In this document: positions 23,753 to 33,839 of the stretch, piece by piece
Position numbering within the stretch: position 1 is the first letter of the stretch
Layout: each line of letters begins with the position of its first letter
NCBI GenBank assembly: GCA_020080175.1
Contig: JAGHQL010000053.1
Coordinates: 1 to 64,000 of the forward strand
From: Glutinoglossum americanum
Lineage: Eukaryota; Ascomycota; Geoglossomycetes; Geoglossales; Geoglossaceae
DNA: 64,000 bases
Direction: 5' to 3'
The notes under the pieces: generated by a model
Seen by the model: the letters and a program-made list of their open reading frames with translations, nothing else
Database searches by the model: none
What the model was told of the DNA's origin: nothing
Translations under genes and position numbers: made by a program

Positions 23753-23862
23753 AATCCGACGTGCATAGTGCAGGGATTAGACATGGGTCAAATTTACGCA
23801 GCGTAAATTTACGCAGCGTAAATTTGACCCATGTCTAATCCCTGCACTATGCACGTTGGATT
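23753..23862. repeat. 110-bp near-perfect palindrome upstream of gene B
   Basis: Two arms of about 48 bp read GTGCATAGTGCAGGGATTAG and its complement, meeting at a centre made of two GCGTAAATTTACGC-type blocks. One mismatch is seen near the outer ends. It lies 129 bp upstream of the B start, between divergent B and D. It has the form of a foldback element. Confidence 0.9.
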
Positions 23863-24175
23863 TTAGAATGAGTACTCGTACACTGCGGCTCTACTATGGT
23901 AGCCCGGGTAAACAATTTTGCTGTTCGCACTAACATTACGGCTACAATAGTATACTAGAGTTCCGACAGCACAAGTAAAGCTAGCGGACAAGCTGTTCAT
24001 CCCCTCCTCGTTTCTCGGGGATATTTCTAGTCTGAAGCAGCCCGGACTTGATTTCTTGATGATGTGGGGCAATATCGATCGGTGAAGGGGATGTGACGGA
24101 AACTCCCCTTTTTGTGTATATATATAACTACAAGGCTGCGAATTTGCAAGTTAAACCCCATATTGCACCGTTGCC

Positions 24176-24577
24176 TTGTTTGCCTTATGCCATTTGGCTA
24201 ATATATTCTCCAACTTGGCAGATAATGAGGGGTCGACCACAGAATGGCCCCGTGGTCGGCCGTCCAGCGAAATATTCCCTGCTCCTCTAAGGACGGGAAA
24301 TGCCCCCGGATCTTGCCCTGGAGAGCGGCAACTCCATGAACAGGAGGTCACTTCTGTAAGCTTCCCCGTGTTCTGTACTCTATGGCTTGGTTTAACTTGT
24401 CAGTTATTCTTAATACTCCAGTACGCAGAAGTGAAGCCAGCCAACGACGAGTCAGCCAATGACGAACTGGCCGACCCCATACCCGCCGCCCCCTACAGAG
24501 CGATTTCGTCCCCCTGTACTGAGACTCCCCTCTCGGTGGGTAGCCGGACCGTGCCCTATGCACCTCCATTTGTCTAA
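24176..24577 (+). CDS. Candidate small ORF upstream of D, left copy
   Basis: Open stretch with ANIFSNLADNEGS..RPSSEIFPAPL, then a likely intron (donor GTAAGCTTCC near 24356, acceptor CTCCAG at 24421) and an acidic stretch VKPANDESANDELADPIP. The mirrored region at 55442-55859 has NEG..TRSSEIPL, a donor at the same place and a comparable acidic second exon. A shared TATATATA and an AAGGCTGC..ACCGTTGCCTT block precede both. No good ATG is shared, so the start is unknown. It could be a gene, a 5' part of D, or a conserved leader. Confidence 0.3.
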   Translation: MFALCHLANIFSNLADNEGSTTEWPRGRPSSEIFPAPLRTGNAPGSCPGERQLHEQEVTSVSFPVFCTLWLGLTCQLFLILQYAEVKPANDESANDELADPIPAAPYRAISSPCTETPLSVGSRTVPYAPPFV

Positions 24578-24804
24578 CCTTGGCGCCTTTCCAGAAGCAG
24601 TGGCATCACAAGCATCCTCTATTTTCTACCGTATTGCGAGGCGTACTGCGCTTGCTGCATCACTGCTACTTGCTTCCCTCCAAATTGATAGGAGAGGTGC
24701 ATCAAAAAATCCTGAAGGATTTAAAAGGTGGGGTGGATGTGGGGCACACCGCTAGCCCCGACTGAGATAGATAACCTCTATTTACAATTACATATCGGGC
24801 TAAA

Positions 24805-24951
24805 ATGCCGTCTTGTGGTCATGTATGCATAGCCGGAATCGCGATGCAGATGCAGATGTGGACTGAATCGCTGCATACCTCTAGCGCTTGTGCTTACAAG
24901 CTTCCGGTGTGTTCGATGTGTTTTTTGTTTTTTGTTCAATCCAACGATTGA
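24805..24951 (+). CDS. Candidate 48-residue ORF, left copy
   Basis: Starts MPSCGHVCIAGIAMQMQMW. The mirrored ORF at 55261-55109 starts MPSCGHAGMAGITMQIW and is 50 codons long. The start codon and first 16 or so residues are kept in both arms while later residues drift, so it may be a short peptide or simply a well-kept piece of duplicated DNA. Confidence 0.3.
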   Translation: MPSCGHVCIAGIAMQMQMWTESLHTSSACAYKLPVCSMCFLFFVQSND

Positions 24952-25121
24952 TGGATTTTCCTCGATATCGATCTATCGAGAAAGCCCCTTAAGAGCTGGC
25001 AATTTCATCATAAAAATAATCACTTAGTTGTCTACATAAAGCTCGTCCTTTTCACCCTTTCACTCAGCAAAACACACTTCAGGAAAATCTTGGAATACTA
25101 AATCATTTAACACAAAGCTAG

Positions 25122-25450
25122 GTGCGGTCGCAAAATCTACTAGGTGTGACATGTACTGACAGCCCGCAGACCACACAACTGCAGACCTGCATGGACGAGG
25201 GACACATTTCTGCCGGTGCGGGGGGCCCCAGTACCAGCGTGATCCACATGCCCCAGTGGGGAATCCCATTGATTGTGATTTTCTGTCTTCTGGTATCGGC
25301 TATTCCGGCTACATTCCTGTAAGTTCACACATGTTTTTGCATTAGTTGATTGGCACTGATTGGGTTAGATGGTGGAAGTCACGGCGGCGTAAACGGCAAG
25401 ATAGCGTCGTTATTATGGAGGCAATTCTCGGGCGGGAGAAGAACAGGTAG
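25122..25450 (+). CDS. Module gene D, single-pass membrane protein, left copy
   Basis: Two exons, 25122-25318 and 25369-25450, about 92 residues. A polar N-terminal part (QTTQLQTCMDEGHISAGAGG) leads to a transmembrane segment, WGIPLIVIFCLLVSAIPATFL. The second exon supplies a strongly basic stop-transfer and tail, WWKSRRRKRQDSVV..LGREKNR. N-outside, C-inside topology is expected; I see no signal peptide. The right copy (54936-54631) has the same phase-2 intron just after the membrane segment and an alignable tail, which supports a real gene. The start is uncertain: the right copy begins at an ATG aligned to a GTG here. Its 5' flank is shared with the other arm. Confidence 0.6.
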
Positions 25451-26111
25451 ATCGGAACTCGTAGGCAAGGCCTGAGCTGCGGCCGTATTTGGTTTATGTC
25501 ACTTACAAGCCTGATTTTTTTGGACACGCTTTTTGTACGCGGGGCCGGGGTCTATCGTTCCCTGATCAAGTGCGCCAATAGTACATTAGGAGTGACTAGT
25601 AGACATCCCCAGAGACGAAAAGAAGGGCTGTTGACAATAATGGAAACGGGTTCACTCCCTTTCTGTTTCTCCTGGTAAGGAGTTTAAGTTAGCTTTCGGA
25701 CATAGGCACAAGATATGAAGGATAGCCATTACCATGGATGTACTCCCCCTCCTCCCCTATGTTACCCGTGCGTTGGAACAATGACGGGCTAGATTTTCTT
25801 CTAATAGTCCGGTGCACTGGATTTAGCTTAGAGTAGGGGTTGCTAATTAATCTAGACGTCTCAACTAGATGGATTCCCACTCTTATCCGGACCATAAGAA
25901 GGTCTTACAACCTCCGATTCAAGACCCTTACACTTTCGGTCGGGCTTGTGGGAGCACGATGTATGCTAGGACTTCTGGTAGAGATTTGGGATAGGATACG
26001 GAAGTCGACAGTTCGAAATGGCCGTAAGTTTGATACCTCATACTTAAAGGCTTCCCAGTACGCCTCTACCGTTACTGACAACGATAGCATATTCTCCGAT
26101 GCCGGACGCCT

Positions 26112-26738
26112 ATGGAGACTCCAATTAAGGGACTAGTGATCCCCGTGTTAGTTAACCTAGTAGTCACTCAAATATACCCAGAGACACTCGTTACAAGGGA
26201 TCTACCACAGCAAGACTTAGAAGACCTAGAGATATTAGGAGAGATCAACGAGGCTCTAACTCACGAATATCGCACGATTTTGCATTGCATATTCATCTAC
26301 TTCCACAGCTGTATACCAAATCCGACCAAGCCGGGCTTGCCAAGTTTTGCAGACTCAATCAGCTCGGAGTTTCAGAATTTTGCATTCCACGGTCTGGAGG
26401 ACTCTCAGAGGGATCAAATTCTAGAGAATGCAGCAGGGTCGTTTAGCTGTATGAAGACAGGAAAGATTTCTGCGAAAGAAGTAGGGCATCACTGGGAGGC
26501 TATCCTGGAGAAAGTCAACAGACGGGTCAGGGAGCGTTACGACATAGGCCTATTCTCGTGTTTCAGCATTCTTAGGAAGGGGAAGAAACCGGATACACAT
26601 AATTTCGACAACGGGATGACAGAGAGGCTGGAGAGGGTTTTCGACTTTTGTTTTGCATATGTCCGGGCGGGTATTCTGGATAGACATCTGCCGTTATTTA
26701 AATTCTGGTATGGGAAAATGGGAGGCAACTATGAGTAA
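26112..26738 (+). CDS. Module gene E, orphan, left copy
   Basis: About 208 residues from METPIKGLVIPVLVNLVVTQ; not recognised. Blocks shared with E' (53113-54058): YPET, LPSFADSIS, FALHGL/FAFHGL, KISAKEVGHHWEAI and the end LFKFWYGKMGG. Mostly helical with no membrane segment. A preceding exon ends near 26020 in GSRQFEMA, matching the E' first exon end SPRFEID, so the protein may start further upstream; no ATG is visible in that piece. E' carries about 45 extra residues in the middle. It lies between D and I, all on the plus strand with short spacers. Confidence 0.55.
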   Translation: METPIKGLVIPVLVNLVVTQIYPETLVTRDLPQQDLEDLEILGEINEALTHEYRTILHCIFIYFHSCIPNPTKPGLPSFADSISSEFQNFAFHGLEDSQRDQILENAAGSFSCMKTGKISAKEVGHHWEAILEKVNRRVRERYDIGLFSCFSILRKGKKPDTHNFDNGMTERLERVFDFCFAYVRAGILDRHLPLFKFWYGKMGGNYE

Positions 26739-26849
26739 GAAAAATAGTTATTAATTAAGGAAAGAGCTAATTGGATCACAGTTTTACTCAAGCTTATTCA
26801 TTGTTTAGCACCTGTATTCGGGGCTCTACAGCAGTTACCTGTGCATGGA

Positions 26850-27162
26850 ATGATGTATTCAGGTCTGCAACTATCATATTTATCGGCTTCAGGGTAAGCC
26901 ATTTAATGGATTAGACTAAATTTGGCTTTGAAAATCTAATCCTAGATATCTATAGGTCTTACCACCGATAAATGCTCACCAAGTATTTTACACTTCTTTG
27001 GGAAAATTACAGATGCATGACGGTATAGCATCGGATGAAAGAGATTGTATGGAGCTGTACAGATCGGAGACGAAGAAGATGCTGGAGGTTGGTTTGGTCG
27101 ATATCCTAGAGGATATAAAATTGGATGTCCCAAACACGAAACCACATCTTGGGTTATGTTAG
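26850..27162 (+). CDS. Module gene I, small orphan, left copy
   Basis: Two exons joined at GFR|VLPPINAH (intron 26894-26955). The product has WNDVFRSATIIFIGFR then DGIASDERDCMELYRSETKK. The right copy (53048-52709) has GVIFRLATIAFVGLR at the same intron and DGMVSEERTYMEMYKSEMGE. I do not find the counterpart of the right copy's ATG here, so the left copy may have lost its start or use another exon. Function unknown. Confidence 0.45.
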
Positions 27163-27728
27163 AGGTTATAATTCCGATGTTTTTACTGCGTTATTTATTT
27201 TATTTTAGTTAGATGTTAGGTATCACTTTACTTCCATATGCAGAGGGGGATTTCTATTTGTGATCGGCTATATACACTTTCAGTGTCGCGGCTTGAAGAC
27301 GAGGCATTCTTACCCACTCGCCCAACTCTCCCCATTCATTAGAAATGCGAGCCGACGGTGAGGGTTAAGGCTGCTATAAACAATTCCAGTTTCAGCGGTA
27401 ATTCCGTCAAGTGCTACTACCGATCCCATTTGCTACTTATGGGTGCCTGGTGATAGTGTACTTGCGAAGGATGTCAGCGGCGGAGGATCCTATGGACCTC
27501 ACCGAGGACTGGTAAGGGCTACATGCAATGCGAGAAATCGAGTGGCACAAGCTAAAGAGGGGAAAAGTGACAGATCGAAAGCCAGAATAATATCTCAATC
27601 AAATAGAGCCCTATTATCTAGTGGACATATAACTGGAGTATTTAGACCTTCAAAACTATCAAGCTTACGAGGACTCAATTACCGCAAGTATTTCCGCAGC
27701 TGTTCTTCCTTAACCCTCTCATTTTGTA
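27163..27728. other. Spacer with one unassigned ORF
   Basis: An open frame at 27443-27796 runs through here but reads across the GT2 ghost in another frame and has no family. Nothing else seen. Confidence 0.35.
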
Positions 27729-27786
27729 ATGTTTTTCTACACTCGAGCTTTCAAAATTCTATGGCATGCTCTAGCTACCCCATGAG
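27729..27786 (+). pseudogene. Ghost of GT2 glycosyltransferase exon 1
   Basis: ATG at 27729 opens MFFYTRAFKILWHALATP and then a stop. It aligns to the first exon of the right-arm GT2 gene, MFSYAQAFTALWYTLVISF, and the match extends into flanking bases (TCTCATTTTGTAATGTTTTT against TCTCGCTTTGCAATGTTTTC). The rest of the GT2 gene is absent from the left arm. Confidence 0.7.
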
Positions 27787-28087
27787 CAGCTGCTGACTAT
27801 TCATAATGTTGTTTTTCGGCTTGTTGTCAAGCCGCATATGCATATACATTGCTAAGATAGAAAGAGCTTCGCAGATCTCTTGCAGTATATGAGAGTGATT
27901 TCAAAGCCTTAACCAAAAGAAGCACAAGATACATAGGTTAGATCCGTTGATTCCTGCTTGCCATTGTTAGTCTCTAGCGGAAGTATTGCCTGGAGGATGT
28001 GCGAATCCTTTGGGACTAATTCGCGGAAGCCGGGTTGAAGTTCCGCTGGCTGCTTAATGTTAGAAATGGTATCTTAGCCAGACCCGC

Positions 28088-28345
28088 TTGTTCCCTTCTC
28101 TTGCGTTCGAGTTTCCTCTTACCCTCACAACAAGTCCACTGTGTCCCCTCGGGAGCTTCATTCTCTTATTAACTCCTTCATCCTGCTCTGTCTATCAAGA
28201 CCACATGCCATTTCTCGATTTTGGACCGGGCGGTCTTCTCCACCTTTTCAGAAACTTCTGTGTTACACTCCTGCCCCGCCGATCTCATCATACCCTGCCG
28301 GATACCTGTTCATTAACACAAGAATGGTCAAATAACCCAATTAAA
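28088..28345 (+). pseudogene. Remnant of a luciferase-like (Luz-type) gene
   Basis: The frame VYQDHMPFLDFGPGGLLHLF followed, in another frame, by YTPAPPISSYPAGYLF resembles the N-terminal part of the fungal luciferase-like family (..DYRSFLELGPGGTPS..). The same family begins at 63860 at the right edge of this window, and the two also align in the preceding Ser/Leu-rich segment. The reading frame is broken and the downstream part is missing, replaced by the G remnant. Confidence 0.5.
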
Positions 28346-28377
28346 CATGTTTTACTCGCTTGTTAACTCAGGCATAG

Positions 28378-28968
28378 GCTCAGAAAGAGACAGTTGACCC
28401 TCCTGAACAACTCAATATTTCTCAGAATCTCTTACTTTGTGGCCTGGTACTTCTCAGGCGATGTCGCTCTAGGGATACTCTGGCTATGCATAATCTAGCT
28501 AATCGGGACCCTGCTCTTTGGAACTCTATTTACCAGTCTCTCCGAAGTAGCGATGCCTGGGATGAAGTTACTTCAAGTTTCAGGGCCCAAGATTTCCCAA
28601 ATCTCACCAAACGTGATATAATGGAAGAGGTCTGTTGTGTCATGGAAAGGATATCGGATCCAAACACACCAGTATCAGGTCATCTCTCTTGGCAACAGCG
28701 TCTCCAGCTCATTTGCCTCGTGTTTGATATGAAGGCTGGATCGGAGCCTTTCGATAAATGGCCTGAGTGGGGAGTCAATGATCTGGACGAGCTTGCACTC
28801 ACTCTTTCGGGCTCACCACTATTTGAGGGTAATGTCAACATCAAAGGAAATACTGTGGCAACCTGGCTGGAGACATTGAAGTCGTTAGTTGCTGTAAGGA
28901 CACTAGCATTCATGACAATGATGTATGGGCTAACCGAAGTAGTGATATGGAAATTTAGGGAAAGCTGA
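28378..28968 (+). pseudogene. Remnant of module gene G (last exon only), left arm
   Basis: An open exon with the 3' splice site GCATAG at 28372-28377. NLLLCGLVLLRRCRSRD, WNSIYQSLRSSDAWDEV, LTKRDIMEEVCCV, SWQQRLQLICLVFDM and VNDLDELALTLSGSPLF match exon 3 of G in the right arm (47851-48402). Exons 1 and 2 of G are not found upstream. The exon itself is open and runs 26 codons past the G stop, so it may be translated in some chimeric form. Confidence 0.6.
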
Positions 28969-29855
28969 GAGCGTGTTGATAGATAGAGTGGATCGGGAGA
29001 ACTGGGGGAAGATGAAGGATGGGGAATTGGACAGCCGGTCTGGTAAGGTGTGAAATTTCAACTTTACGGAGTAGATAGAAGAAATGAGTGGTTCGTAGAG
29101 GAATGGGTAATATAGCGGCATTAAGTAACTAAACATGGTAATCGGTAACAAGACACGAAACCGGAGAGAGCTAGACGCGCATGGAGGCAACATCCTCCTA
29201 ATCGCTGTATTTGCAGACTGTCTGTCAGGGAAGTGTTCGGGTTTTGATCAACCAACAAATTATCTCTCGAAGTATTACAGCAGTCAGCAACCGAGTTACA
29301 CGCCTGTACAAGGAGATCTAAGTTCTACATATCAAACCAAACACTGGAAGAAACACCAATTCAATTGCCCCCCATCTACCTCCTCTTTTTCCACATAATC
29401 TCTTCAGGGGTATCTTTAATGCCATAACCGTTACAAGATCTACCCCACCAAAGCTAGGTCTGTGCATCTATCCCAATAAGGCAAGTGGGATAGCGGGGTA
29501 GGTAGGATGAGGCTGAAGGTTTATATCGGAATTTACACCTAACATGAGTATATGAGAGTACTAAGTTACCCTCAAGGATATGCTTTGTCAGCCCCTAGCC
29601 GGAATTTTGGGCGGAGGCTGGTAAATCACTTAAGCTAGATAACTAGCAGCGCAAGTCCTTGAGAGTTACAAACCGACACCCTTTATTTTTAATTTGCAAA
29701 TTAATGTCAAGAATAGAATACATGTTAAGCGGCCAGAAACCAGCTGAGATAGAGATAAAAACATAGCAAACATTAGAAGACAGAAATACAAAGAAATGCT
29801 AGCAGAATAGTATAAATCTCAAACAGCGTCGAACCCCGCATACTAGTAATTTCCC
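28969..29855. other. Spacer between left arm and the 836-residue protein gene
   Basis: No gene seen. An 87-codon plus-strand frame at 29135-29398 has no family. Confidence 0.4.
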
Positions 29856-32366
29856 TCACATCGGTATCGGAATCACTCGGGGTGCTGGGAAAAGCCACGG
29901 TGCAGTGGACTTAAGTCTCTGGTCCAATGGTGTTACTCCATCATCAGGAGACACACCCTGCGCCTTGCACTGGTTGAGCCACGCTTCAAGCGTTTCCTGA
30001 TTTGCAAGCTGCTGTCCAATGAGGACATCCGCATGATTTCCGCGGACTCCCTTGAAGACATTTCGGTACAACCACCCAGTAGCTCCAGAGGCCCATGCAC
30101 ACCCCACTACCATGACCGAGTGTTTAATGTGGTGTATAGACATGTCCCTCTCAACAGAGGCAACAGCGAAAACATGAGAGAACCTGTCTGTCGTTTCGAA
30201 TTTGAGTATTTGTTTGGCGGTTAGCTTATCACTCAGAACGCCCAGGCCTTTGTTTGGATCCCCATCCTTATTCTTGTAATGGAGCTTTGCAAAATTTCTA
30301 CCTCCGATATCTGAGCCTTTTTTGAACGAGTAAAGAGGAAAATTTTCGGTCCCCGCTTTCAAAAGCATATGGCCGCCAGGGCCTTGCCTTCTGCAACCAA
30401 TTATTTTCCCATATGGAGTAATGCCGGCATTCAAGTCTGGCATCGTAGCCCTCAGATCCTCCATCCTGGGCATAGGGATTAAGCCGGGCACTATAGGGGG
30501 TTCTTGTAGGCCATTTGGGCCGGCGGGTGGATAAGGTGAATGGGCAGGTGAATAAAGTGAATGAACCGGTGAATAAGCTGGACCAGCGGGTGAATAAGGT
30601 CGACGAGTGGGTGAATAAACTGGACCAATGGGTGAATAAGCTCGACCAGCGAGTGGATTAGCTGGGCCGGCAGGCCGACTAGCTGGACTGGCAGTTTCTC
30701 CCCCATCAGGTGTGATTGCGGCGAAACTCATTTGCCATCCCGGCGGGAAGCCGTGCTCCCTGTTGAAAGCCAAAACCTCTGACCTCAGCTTATTCAAGAC
30801 AGTATGCGCTCGCCCATGTGCAGCTATCCTCCTTTGTATTTCATACTCTTTATCGAGGACGTCAACAGTAGCCTCTATATCTTGTCCATCCGTACGTTTG
30901 TCAAGCTCTACAAAGTGGTCAAAGCAGAGCTCGCGATAGGCCTCGTACTGCCGGATTGGAATGACAAATAGTTCCTCTGCAATGCCATTTTCCCTGTTGT
31001 ATTCCCGAATTTCATTGTTAATAGCCTCGAGATCTGCTTTTTTGTTCATATTCCCTGGGAATTTGAAATATTCCATTAGACTGTCGGTTGCCCTTGCGTA
31101 GGCGTCTTGGGCAAACTCGTGTGGGCTAGGTCTCTGTGACTGACCCAAAGGATCTTCAATATGAGGCATTTCAGTAGGAGGCACATCGGCCATATCCTCG
31201 TCTTCTCCGGCTTCATCCCCACTAGATATAGTTGGTATTGCAACTTTGCCGCGGTCTAGCTCGAGATGTCTTATACTGTTATAGTTATTAATTTGACTAT
31301 TAATGGTGTTCAGTTCATGTTCAGCATGAATAGCGCTGCCATGATCATAACTTGCAGGATTGTCAACCATGTGATTTAAGGTATTGATATGTATCTGAGC
31401 ATCCCCCCATATCCTCTGGAAGAAAAGTTTCTGGGTTTCATCTGTGATTTCAGCATCGCTGCCTTCCCTTTGAAGGGGGGGATGTGAGATAGTTGGTATA
31501 GTTGGCTGTGCCTGCTGGGCGGGAGCGGGTGTTGGCAACACCACCTGCTGGGTGCGGAGGGGTGTTTGACTGCGTGAAACCATCTCTCCTGTTGCCGGCG
31601 CCGGCGTCATCGCCTGCCGGGCGGGGGCGGGTGTTGGCAACACTACCTGCTGGGTGCGGAGGGGTGTTTGACTGCGCGGAACTATCTGTCCTGTTGCCGT
31701 CGCCTGCTGGGCGGGGGCGGGTGTTGGTAACACCGCCTGCTGGGTGCGGAGGGGTGTTTGACTGCGCGGAACTATCTGTCCTGTTGCCGGCGCCGGCGCC
31801 GTTGCCTGCTGGGTGGGGGCGGGTGTTGGCAACACCACCTGCTGGGTGCGGAGGGGTGTTTGACTGCGCCGAACCATCTGCCCTGTTGCCAGCGCCGGCG
31901 CCTGCTGGGCGGGGGCGGGTGTTGGCAACACCGCCTGCTGGGTGCGGAGGGGTGTTTGACTGCGCGGAACCACCTCTCCTGTTGCCGGCGCCGGCGCCGT
32001 CGCCTGCTGGGCGGGGGCGGGTGTTGGCACCACCGCCTGCTGAGTGTGGAGGGGTGTTTGACTGCGCGGAACCATCTGCCCTGTTGCCGGCGCTATCGTC
32101 TGCTGGGTTGAGAGGGGTGTTACCTCCAACCTAGGTGGCGGAATCGTCTGTGCTGCTGGCAGCGCCACCCTCTGCTGCTGGGAAGGCTGTATAGCTCTTT
32201 CAGGCGTGGGTTCTGGGGTGTATAATCCACTTGGCCCCACTTGCTGTCCACCACGGACATTCATAGGCGTCTTGCCTCGGGCGTCTCCCTCAGGTGTACC
32301 TCCTGGGCTGAAGAGACCATTTCGGGAGATCATGGAGGAGGACATGTTTAGCTTAGCCCAGATCAA
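29856..32366 (-). CDS. 836-residue protein with Pro/Gln/Thr repeat region and orphan C-terminal domain
   Basis: Not recognised. Residues about 75-285 are about seven repeats of 25-34 residues based on PRSQTPLRTQQAVLPTPAPA. An acidic helical part follows (HINTLNHMVDNPASYDHGS; DEAGEDEDMAD), then a short Y-S-P repeat (YSPAGPAYSPVHSLYSPA). The C-terminal domain, about residues 640-836, looks folded: GKIIGCRRQGPGGHMLLKAG, FPLYSFKKGSDIGG, KLTAKQILKFETTDRFSHVF and SVMVVGCAWASGATGWLYRN. No signal peptide or membrane segment. The start at 32366 (MIWAKLNMSSSMISRNG) is the first ATG; the second, MSSSMIS, may be used. The repeat units are about 90-100 bp in DNA. Confidence 0.6.
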   Translation of the reverse strand: MIWAKLNMSSSMISRNGLFSPGGTPEGDARGKTPMNVRGGQQVGPSGLYTPEPTPERAIQPSQQQRVALPAAQTIPPPRLEVTPLSTQQTIAPATGQMVPRSQTPLHTQQAVVPTPAPAQQATAPAPATGEVVPRSQTPLRTQQAVLPTPAPAQQAPALATGQMVRRSQTPLRTQQVVLPTPAPTQQATAPAPATGQIVPRSQTPLRTQQAVLPTPAPAQQATATGQIVPRSQTPLRTQQVVLPTPAPARQAMTPAPATGEMVSRSQTPLRTQQVVLPTPAPAQQAQPTIPTISHPPLQREGSDAEITDETQKLFFQRIWGDAQIHINTLNHMVDNPASYDHGSAIHAEHELNTINSQINNYNSIRHLELDRGKVAIPTISSGDEAGEDEDMADVPPTEMPHIEDPLGQSQRPSPHEFAQDAYARATDSLMEYFKFPGNMNKKADLEAINNEIREYNRENGIAEELFVIPIRQYEAYRELCFDHFVELDKRTDGQDIEATVDVLDKEYEIQRRIAAHGRAHTVLNKLRSEVLAFNREHGFPPGWQMSFAAITPDGGETASPASRPAGPANPLAGRAYSPIGPVYSPTRRPYSPAGPAYSPVHSLYSPAHSPYPPAGPNGLQEPPIVPGLIPMPRMEDLRATMPDLNAGITPYGKIIGCRRQGPGGHMLLKAGTENFPLYSFKKGSDIGGRNFAKLHYKNKDGDPNKGLGVLSDKLTAKQILKFETTDRFSHVFAVASVERDMSIHHIKHSVMVVGCAWASGATGWLYRNVFKGVRGNHADVLIGQQLANQETLEAWLNQCKAQGVSPDDGVTPLDQRLKSTAPWLFPAPRVIPIPM
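31530..32110. repeat. Coding minisatellite, about 90-100-bp unit
   Basis: Six to seven direct copies of a unit with GGGTGCGGAGGGGTGTTTGA, lying inside the 836-residue protein gene. Units vary in length by a few codons in the Ala/Pro segment but keep frame. Confidence 0.85.
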
Positions 32367-32756
32367 CTAAACTCTAGCCTATTGTCTATGAACCGTGCGT
32401 TTGAGGATCTTGCGTCTTGGGATCTTGCGTCTGGGGATCTTGTTTCTAAGGAATCTTGCGTGTGTGAGTTTGATATCCGAATTTCAGGTCTGCTGACTGA
32501 ATACTTATATGCTTTCATGCTGTCTATGGTGAGGTCCCCGTTTAGAAAGGATCAGAATGCGGTCTGTTGCATTCGGCATGCGGTGTCCGGCAATCGTCTT
32601 TTAGCGCGCGGGAGTCGGTTTCCGGTTTTCGGTTTGCATTCTGTTAGCCACGATCGGCTAACAGCCTGCTAGCCTCAAATCCTGGTAGATAAAAGCTTCA
32701 TGCATGCATGTCCAGAATAACCGAACTCGCTCATTAAACGAGAATACCTGCCCTCA

Positions 32757-33839
32757 ATGCTCATACTCTTAGCCCTTATATGTTTCTTTCCGGTGGTGTG
32801 GTGCGAGATACCAGACTACTTCGCTCTCAGGTGGGTCATCCATAATCGCAAGCTGGTGGGATTTGGACTTACTTAGATAAGACCCCGGCACTCTTTCCAC
32901 TGGACATCTACTCTTACGTCAGAGACAACTAGTGCAAGTAACCCTCTAGCTGGAAGGACTCTACCGAAATGCCGTCCTACTGTAACGGCATTGCCAAACC
33001 CAACGGCGACTACGACCACCGCCCCCAAGCAAACCCATCTTGTAGATGTCGGGCCTTCCAGTGAGCTTGTTTTCAAACCAAATCAACTCAATGCTACTAC
33101 AGGGGATATTATTCAGTTCAATTTTTGGGCTTTAAACCATACTTTGACCCAGTCTGACTTGCGGAACCCTTGCATCAATAACAGCGGATTCGATACCGGG
33201 TTTAACCAGTTCAATCCCCGCAACGTATCCGGAAAATTTCTAGTCTATTTCAAAGTTGAATCCGAATCTCCACAGTGGTTTTACTGCGCGCAGACAGTTA
33301 ACATATCCCATTGCCAAGCTGGTATGGTTTTTGGTTTGAATACTGCCGGAAGCATGGGCCAATTCCTCACCAATGCTATTACTGAAAATAGCACAGCGTC
33401 CCTTGATACAGGCCACACCGGCACAATCCTTATTACTTCAGCAGGCAACTCTCAAACTGGACGAGCAAATAGCACAGCAACCCTTAATACAGACAGCGCT
33501 GGTATAACTCCTGTTGCTTGGACAGATTTTTCTCAGACTGGACAAGCAAATAGCGCAGCGTCGGGCAACAATAGTATAACTCTCGTTACTTCAGCAGGAG
33601 CCTCTCAAACTGGACGAGCAAATAGCACAAATAGCACAGCATCCCCTAATACAGGCATCAATGGTATAACTCTTGTTGCTTCAGCAGGTTTCTCTCAAGC
33701 ATCTGGCACTGGCAACACAATTAGCTCACGCCTTTTGCCAACTGTATTCCCTCTTATGAGTAATGCAGGCCGGACATCAAGGATCAATCTGGGATCTATT
33801 CTTGGACTTTGTGGGTTTTGTCTGATGGTTTTAGCTTAG
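32757..33839 (+). CDS. Secreted serine-rich cupredoxin, probably GPI-anchored, copy 1
   Basis: Two exons: 32757-32830 (signal peptide MLILLALICFFPVVWC, then EIPDYFALR) and 32933-33839. The cupredoxin domain follows a Thr/Pro linker: FKPNQLNATTGDIIQFNFWA, then ALNHTLTQS (His ligand), WFYCAQT (Cys) and ISHCQAGMVFGLN (His and Met). Fungal proteins of this type bind copper or are non-redox relatives, and sit at the cell surface. A Ser/Thr/Asn repeat region (QTGRANSTATLNTD and variants) follows, then a hydrophobic C-terminus ending SILGLCGFCLMVLA that fits GPI attachment. Copy 2 lies 6.8 kb downstream, with the same exon-1 intron phase and the same convergent neighbour. Confidence 0.8.

Larger units (their letters stand above)
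20336..28968. repeat. Left arm of a large inverted duplication (A, B, D, E, I, GT2 ghost, G remnant)
   Basis: The gene order and orientation here, A(+) B(-) D(+) E(+) I(+) GT2-exon ghost(+) G-remnant(+), is the exact mirror of 47851-59190. Matches are at protein level for every gene and at DNA level in several flanks: upstream of A, the B-D divergent region (GTATATATA..AAGGCTGC..ACCGTTGCCTT), the D upstream stretch (GTCTACATAAAGC) and the D intron. Edges are approximate. Confidence 0.85.

Noticed and set aside
27443-27796. 117-codon ORF between I and the GT2 ghost
   Set aside because: No family, no mirrored copy, and it crosses the GT2 ghost in another frame.
29135-29398. 87-codon plus-strand ORF
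   Set aside because: Low-complexity end, no family and no splice partners.
31502-32134. 210-codon plus-strand ORF with AGRGRVLATPPAGCGGVFD repeats
   Set aside because: Antisense of the repeat region of the minus-strand 836-residue protein.
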